A stretch of DNA of 42,733 bases. Source: an uncultured Prevotella sp. (GTDB lineage Bacteria; Bacteroidota; Bacteroidia; Bacteroidales; Bacteroidaceae). The stretch spans positions 1 through 42,733 of the forward strand of contig CAAGSA010000109.1 of assembly GCA_900772835.1 (NCBI GenBank), read 5' to 3'. Positions 39,047 to 42,733 of this stretch are shown one piece after another. A model generated the notes under the pieces. That model was not told where the DNA came from and ran no database searches. It saw only the letters and a list, made by a program, of their open reading frames with translations. Each line of letters opens with the position of its first letter. Positions within the stretch are counted from its first letter, which is position 1. Position numbers and translations under genes: made by a program.

Positions 39047-42000
39047 TTAAACTAATCCACGGCCGTGGCAGTTCTTGAACTTCTTGCCGCTGCCACAAGG
39101 ACATGGATCATTGCGTCCTGGCAGCTTGTCTTTTACGATAGGTTCCTGACGCTGTGCCGTTTCGCGTGTATCGTGCTGTGCTGCAGCCTGCTGAGCCGGG
39201 TCGTTGAGGTCTACTTTCTCCTCGGTGTACTGCTGCTGGCTGTGCTCTTCCGGGGCTGCCTCGCGAACCTCTTCCTGCTGCATTACAGGAATCTGTGCAC
39301 GCATAAGGATGCTCACAATGCGGTTGTTCATCTGGTCTACCATATCGTCGAAAAGTTTCACACTCTCAAGCTTGAAGATAACCAGCGGGTCCTTTTGCTC
39401 GTAAGATGCGTTCTGCACGCTGTGCTTCAGTTCATCGAGTGCGCGCAGGTTCTCCTTCCAGCAATCGTCGATAATGTGGAGCAGAATGGTCTTCTCGAAC
39501 TGCTTAACTACTGTTTTTGCCTCGCTTTCGTATGCTTCCTTCAGGTTGCATGGGATGTTGTACATACGTTTGCCATCAGTGAGCGGAACCATAATGCGCT
39601 CGTAGATGGCGCCCTGAGTTTCATATACATCCTTGATTACAGGGAAGGCAACAGACTGTATTCTGTCGGTCTTGCGCTTGAAGTCTGCCATAGCCATCTG
39701 GAAAGCCTTTTCCTCAAGGTTCTCGCGGTTTTCGTTCATAAGCTCGACTTCTGTGAACGGACATTCCATAGCGAGAACTTTCAGGAACGCATCCTTGCAT
39801 CCCTCGTAGTCGTTCTTCTCTATGATATTCACAATGCGGTCCCAGATGATGTTTGTGATATCCATACCGATACGTTCTCCCATCAAAGCGTGGCGACGCT
39901 TCTCATAGACCACAGTTCTCTGTTTGTTCATCACATCGTCATATTCGAGCAGACGCTTACGGACACCGAAGTTGTTTTCCTCAACCTTTTTCTGTGCCCT
40001 TTCGATGCTCTTCGACATCAGTGAGCTTTCGATGCGCTCTCCCTCCTCTATACCGAGCTTGTCCATAACGCGTGCGATACGTTCGCTTGCGAACAGACGC
40101 ATCAGTTTGTCTTCAAGACTTACGTAGAATACAGAGCTACCCGGGTCTCCCTGTCGTCCAGCACGTCCACGCAGCTGACGGTCAACGCGACGGCTCTCAT
40201 GGCGCTCAGTACCGATAATAGCCAGACCGCCTGCTGCCTTAACCTCAGGCGAAAGCTTGATATCGGTACCACGACCTGCCATATTGGTGGCGATGGTCAC
40301 AGTCTTGCTCAAACCAGCCTTTGCCACGATGTCAGCCTCATGCTGATGCAACTTGGCATTCAATACGTTGTGCGGGATATGGCGCATAGTGAGCATCTTT
40401 GACAGCAGCTCAGATATTTCAACAGAAGTTGTACCGACCAGAACCGGACGGCCCTGATTGATCATCTCCTGAATCTCTTCAATAACAGCATTGTATTTCT
40501 CGCGTGCAGTCTTGTACAGGCGGTCATCGAGGTCTTTTCTAAGAACAGGTCTGTTTGTAGGGATTTCCACTACGTCCAGTTTGTAGATATCCCAAAACTC
40601 GCCAGCCTCAGTACTTGCCGTACCGGTCATACCGGACAGCTTGTGGTACATACGGAAATAGTTCTGCAGTGTAATAGTAGCGAAAGTCTGTGTGGCATCC
40701 TTGATCTTCACGTGCTCCTTGGCCTCAACAGCCTGGTGCAGACCATCGCTCCACTGGCGTCCTTCCATAATACGACCAGTTTGTTCGTCTACAATCTTAA
40801 CCTCACCGTCCATCACAACATACTCGTCATCCTTGTTGAACATAGTATATGCTTTGAGCAACTGCTGCAGTGTATGTACGCGCTCGCTCTGTACGGAGTA
40901 GTGGTTGAGAAGCTCATCCTTCTTGTCAATACGCTCCTGATCAGAAAGGTCTTTCACGTTTTCGAGATCAGAAAGCTGTGTCGTGATGTCGGGCAACACG
41001 AACAGTTCCTTGTCGTTTACCTGTTTTGCAAGCCAGTCTGTACCCTTGTCCGTGAGGTCTACAGAGTTCAGTTTTTCGTCAACAACGAAATACAGAGGTT
41101 CTACAGCCTCCGGCATACGGCGGTTGTTGTTCTCCATATAAATTTCCTCAGTCTTGAGCATTCCTGACTTTATGCCGTCTTCAGAGAGGTATTTGATGAG
41201 CGGCTTGTTTTTCGGCAGAGCCTTGTGTGAGCGGTAGAGGCTGAGGAATCCCTCATCAATGAGTTTCTGGTTGTTTGTCTTTTTGCCCTCGGTAATCTGC
41301 TGCTTCGCATCAGCAAGGAACTTGGTGGCAAGTTTGCGCTGAACGTCAACGAGCCTTTCCACCAACGGCTGATACTCCTCGAACATTTGGTCATCGCCGT
41401 TAGGAACTGGACCGGATATAATAAGAGGTGTACGTGCATCATCAATAAGTACAGAGTCTACCTCATCGACGATGGCATAGTTGTGCGCACGCTGCACGAG
41501 ATCGTCGGGCGATACTGCCATATTGTCACGCAGGTAATCGAAACCGAACTCATTGTTCGTTCCGAAGGTGATGTCTGCGCGATAGGCGTTGCGACGCTCA
41601 GGAGAGTTCGGACGGTGCTTGTCGATACAGTCAACAGAAAGTCCGTTGAACATATAGAGCGGTCCCATCCACTCTGAGTCACGTTTTGCAAGATAGTCGT
41701 TCACGGTCACTACGTGAACGCCGTTTCCTGTAAGGGCGTTAAGAAATACCGGCAGGGTAGCCACGAGGGTCTTACCTTCACCGGTAGCCATCTCAGCAAT
41801 CTTTCCCTGATGGAGTACGGCACCACCGAACAGCTGTACGTCGTAGTGTACCATATCCCATTTCATATCGTTTCCGCCGGCAATCCAGTGGTTGCTGTAT
41901 ATAGCTTTGTCGTCTTCAATGCGTACAAAATCTTTCGTTGTAGCGAGTTCGCGGTCAAAATCGTTTGCCGTAACGACAATTTCTTCGTTCTCTGCAAAAC

Positions 42001-42358
42001 GGCGTGCCGTGTCCTTCATTATGCTGAAGGCAACGGGTAGAATCTCGTTGAGTACAACCTCGAATTTGTCGAGTACAGCCTTCTCCAGTTTGTCAATCTG
42101 GTTGAATATGTCCTCGCGCTCATCAATAGGTGTATCTTCGATTGTTGCCTTGAGGTCGGCTATTTTTTTTCTCTCTTCCTTTACGGCATCCTGAAGCTGC
42201 TGTTGCAGCTCTTTGGTACGTGCTCTCAGCTGGTCGTTGGTGAGAGCTTTTATTTCAGGATATGCAGCCTTGACTTTTTCCACGATAGGCTGAATGTGCT
42301 TCATATCGCGTGTTGACTTGTCGCCGAACAGCGATTTCAGTAAGTTGTTGAATCCCAT
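39047..42358 (-). CDS. secA: Preprotein translocase ATPase SecA
   Basis: SecA drives protein export through SecYEG. The 1103-residue protein has Walker A ATGEGKT at 191-197, the DEVDSVLIDDARTPLIISG helicase motif, SGMTGTASTE and NMAGRGTDI motifs, and a C-terminal zinc site C1086-x-C1088-x8-C1097-H1098, preceded by a Q-rich linker. It is longer than E. coli SecA (901) because of insertions typical of Bacteroidota. A longer frame would begin at 42430, but the -7 box at 42397-42404 lies inside that extension, so the ATG giving MGFNNLLKSLFGDK is chosen. A long stem-loop follows the stop. Confidence 0.97.
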   Translation of the reverse strand: MGFNNLLKSLFGDKSTRDMKHIQPIVEKVKAAYPEIKALTNDQLRARTKELQQQLQDAVKEERKKIADLKATIEDTPIDEREDIFNQIDKLEKAVLDKFEVVLNEILPVAFSIMKDTARRFAENEEIVVTANDFDRELATTKDFVRIEDDKAIYSNHWIAGGNDMKWDMVHYDVQLFGGAVLHQGKIAEMATGEGKTLVATLPVFLNALTGNGVHVVTVNDYLAKRDSEWMGPLYMFNGLSVDCIDKHRPNSPERRNAYRADITFGTNNEFGFDYLRDNMAVSPDDLVQRAHNYAIVDEVDSVLIDDARTPLIISGPVPNGDDQMFEEYQPLVERLVDVQRKLATKFLADAKQQITEGKKTNNQKLIDEGFLSLYRSHKALPKNKPLIKYLSEDGIKSGMLKTEEIYMENNNRRMPEAVEPLYFVVDEKLNSVDLTDKGTDWLAKQVNDKELFVLPDITTQLSDLENVKDLSDQERIDKKDELLNHYSVQSERVHTLQQLLKAYTMFNKDDEYVVMDGEVKIVDEQTGRIMEGRQWSDGLHQAVEAKEHVKIKDATQTFATITLQNYFRMYHKLSGMTGTASTEAGEFWDIYKLDVVEIPTNRPVLRKDLDDRLYKTAREKYNAVIEEIQEMINQGRPVLVGTTSVEISELLSKMLTMRHIPHNVLNAKLHQHEADIVAKAGLSKTVTIATNMAGRGTDIKLSPEVKAAGGLAIIGTERHESRRVDRQLRGRAGRQGDPGSSVFYVSLEDKLMRLFASERIARVMDKLGIEEGERIESSLMSKSIERAQKKVEENNFGVRKRLLEYDDVMNKQRTVVYEKRRHALMGERIGMDITNIIWDRIVNIIEKNDYEGCKDAFLKVLAMECPFTEVELMNENRENLEEKAFQMAMADFKRKTDRIQSVAFPVIKDVYETQGAIYERIMVPLTDGKRMYNIPCNLKEAYESEAKTVVKQFEKTILLHIIDDCWKENLRALDELKHSVQNASYEQKDPLVIFKLESVKLFDDMVDQMNNRIVSILMRAQIPVMQQEEVREAAPEEHSQQQYTEEKVDLNDPAQQAAAQHDTRETAQRQEPIVKDKLPGRNDPCPCGSGKKFKNCHGRGLV

Positions 42359-42396
42359 TTTATATTTGTTTTTATTTCTTTTCTGAGTTTTGAGTG

Positions 42397-42404
42397 CAAA
42401 ATTA
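42397..42404 (-). promoter_or_regulatory. -7 promoter element of secA
   Basis: On the - strand the bases read TAATTTTG, an exact TAnnTTTG match, 38 bases upstream of the chosen secA ATG. No -33 TTTG is seen at about 20 bases upstream. Confidence 0.65.
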
Positions 42405-42500
42405 ACTATTTTATTTCTTTTTTTAGGCATTTAGCCTGTTTTATTTGACACATATCCGGTGCTTTTTGTTGATTGTACCAACATTGCATCCGGTATAGTG

Positions 42501-42733
42501 TCAAAACAATGGTGATTCTTTACAGCCGTTCGGGGCACGTATGCGTATTGCTTTTGCGATAGTGGGCGACAGTCTCTCGCATGAGACAGGCGCTGTCACT
42601 TTGTCTTGTTTTATGTTATATCCGTAGAAAATTATCGGTGTTTGGAAATTTGTCGTGTTATTGTCATACTGATGGTGGGTATCCTCATTGTATACGTTCC
42701 ATCCTGGGGCTACCTCCACGATAATGTCGCCGC
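42501..42733 (-). CDS. Alkaline-phosphatase-family protein, C-terminal end (5' part outside window)
   Basis: The frame is open to the right edge and ends at TGA (42501-42503 on the + strand as TCA). The visible 76 residues include GDIIVEVAPGWNVYNEDTHH, TPIIFYGYNI and CERLSPTIAKAIRIRAPNGC. The last part is the typical end of alkaline-phosphatase/phosphodiesterase superfamily proteins of Bacteroidota, where the histidine before the conserved PIIF-G segment binds zinc. The catalytic domain is outside the window. It lies upstream of secA on the same strand, but secA has its own promoter. Confidence 0.65.
   Translation of the reverse strand, partial: GDIIVEVAPGWNVYNEDTHHQYDNNTTNFQTPIIFYGYNIKQDKVTAPVSCERLSPTIAKAIRIRAPNGCKESPLF

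Noticed and set aside
42359..42430. N-terminal extension of SecA (24 residues)
   Set aside because: The -7 box at 42397-42404 lies inside, and the family begins at MGFNNLLKSLFG.
1..42733. tRNA, rRNA or riboswitch genes
   Set aside because: I looked for cloverleaf ends and conserved rRNA or riboswitch segments in the gaps and saw none; a covariance-model scan (tRNAscan-SE, Infernal with Rfam) would decide.

Overview
The window reads as chromosomal DNA of a Bacteroidota bacterium, most likely Bacteroidales and close to Prevotella. The evidence is a FeoA-FeoB fusion, an rpmB-rpmG-DUF4295 cluster, a Bacteroides aerotolerance (bat) operon, an outer-membrane barrel protein with a carboxypeptidase-regulatory-like N-terminal domain, a lipoprotein with acidic residues after its cysteine, and many promoters of the TAnnTTTG (-7) type instead of the E. 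coli -10. Genus and species cannot be fixed from sequence alone. No rRNA, tRNA, insertion sequence or CRISPR array was recognised.

Layout. 1-1880: an accessory-looking edge with the C-terminal part of an SLH-like protein, a Bro-N/antirepressor-type gene holding a perfect 25-nt palindrome, a 53-codon ORF and two hairpins. 1885-4308 (-): feoAB ferrous iron transporter. 4622-5256 (+): ribosomal proteins bL28, bL33 and a 51-residue DUF4295 protein. 5439-9335 (+): ftsY, rimO, an HU-type gene, and an unusual protein joining an HU-type DNA-binding domain to one membrane segment and a LysM domain. 9460-25841 (+): fourteen genes in one direction with short gaps: moxR-type ATPase, DUF58 protein, a membrane protein, batA, batB, batC, a batD-batE fusion, PAP2 phosphatase, queA, DUF2027-Smr protein, nadE, a beta-helix lipoprotein, cdd and rsmA. 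26045-29927 (+): pgk, lepA and a Crp/Fnr-family regulator, followed by a 44-nt tandem repeat that ends in a hairpin. 30115-31167 (-): aroB. 31435-34407 (+): 990-residue outer-membrane barrel protein. 34562-36721 (-): an EF-G paralogue lacking key GTPase residues. 36907-38043 (+): hemW. 38115-42733 (-): a lone ABC ATPase, secA, and the C-terminal end of an alkaline-phosphatase-like protein cut by the window edge.

How the genes work together. The ribosomal protein, ftsY, rimO, lepA, rsmA, queA, EF-G paralogue and secA genes make this a region rich in translation and protein export. The bat block supplies a set of VWA/TPR envelope proteins driven by a MoxR-type AAA+ ATPase. The most interesting single items are the HU-membrane-LysM protein, which could link nucleoid and cell wall, the EF-G paralogue without the catalytic histidine, the BatD-BatE fusion, and the 44-nt repeat next to the Crp-type gene. 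Start codons were chosen partly by promoter position: for ftsY, hemW and secA the longest reading frame begins upstream of or inside the promoter, so an internal ATG must be the true start.
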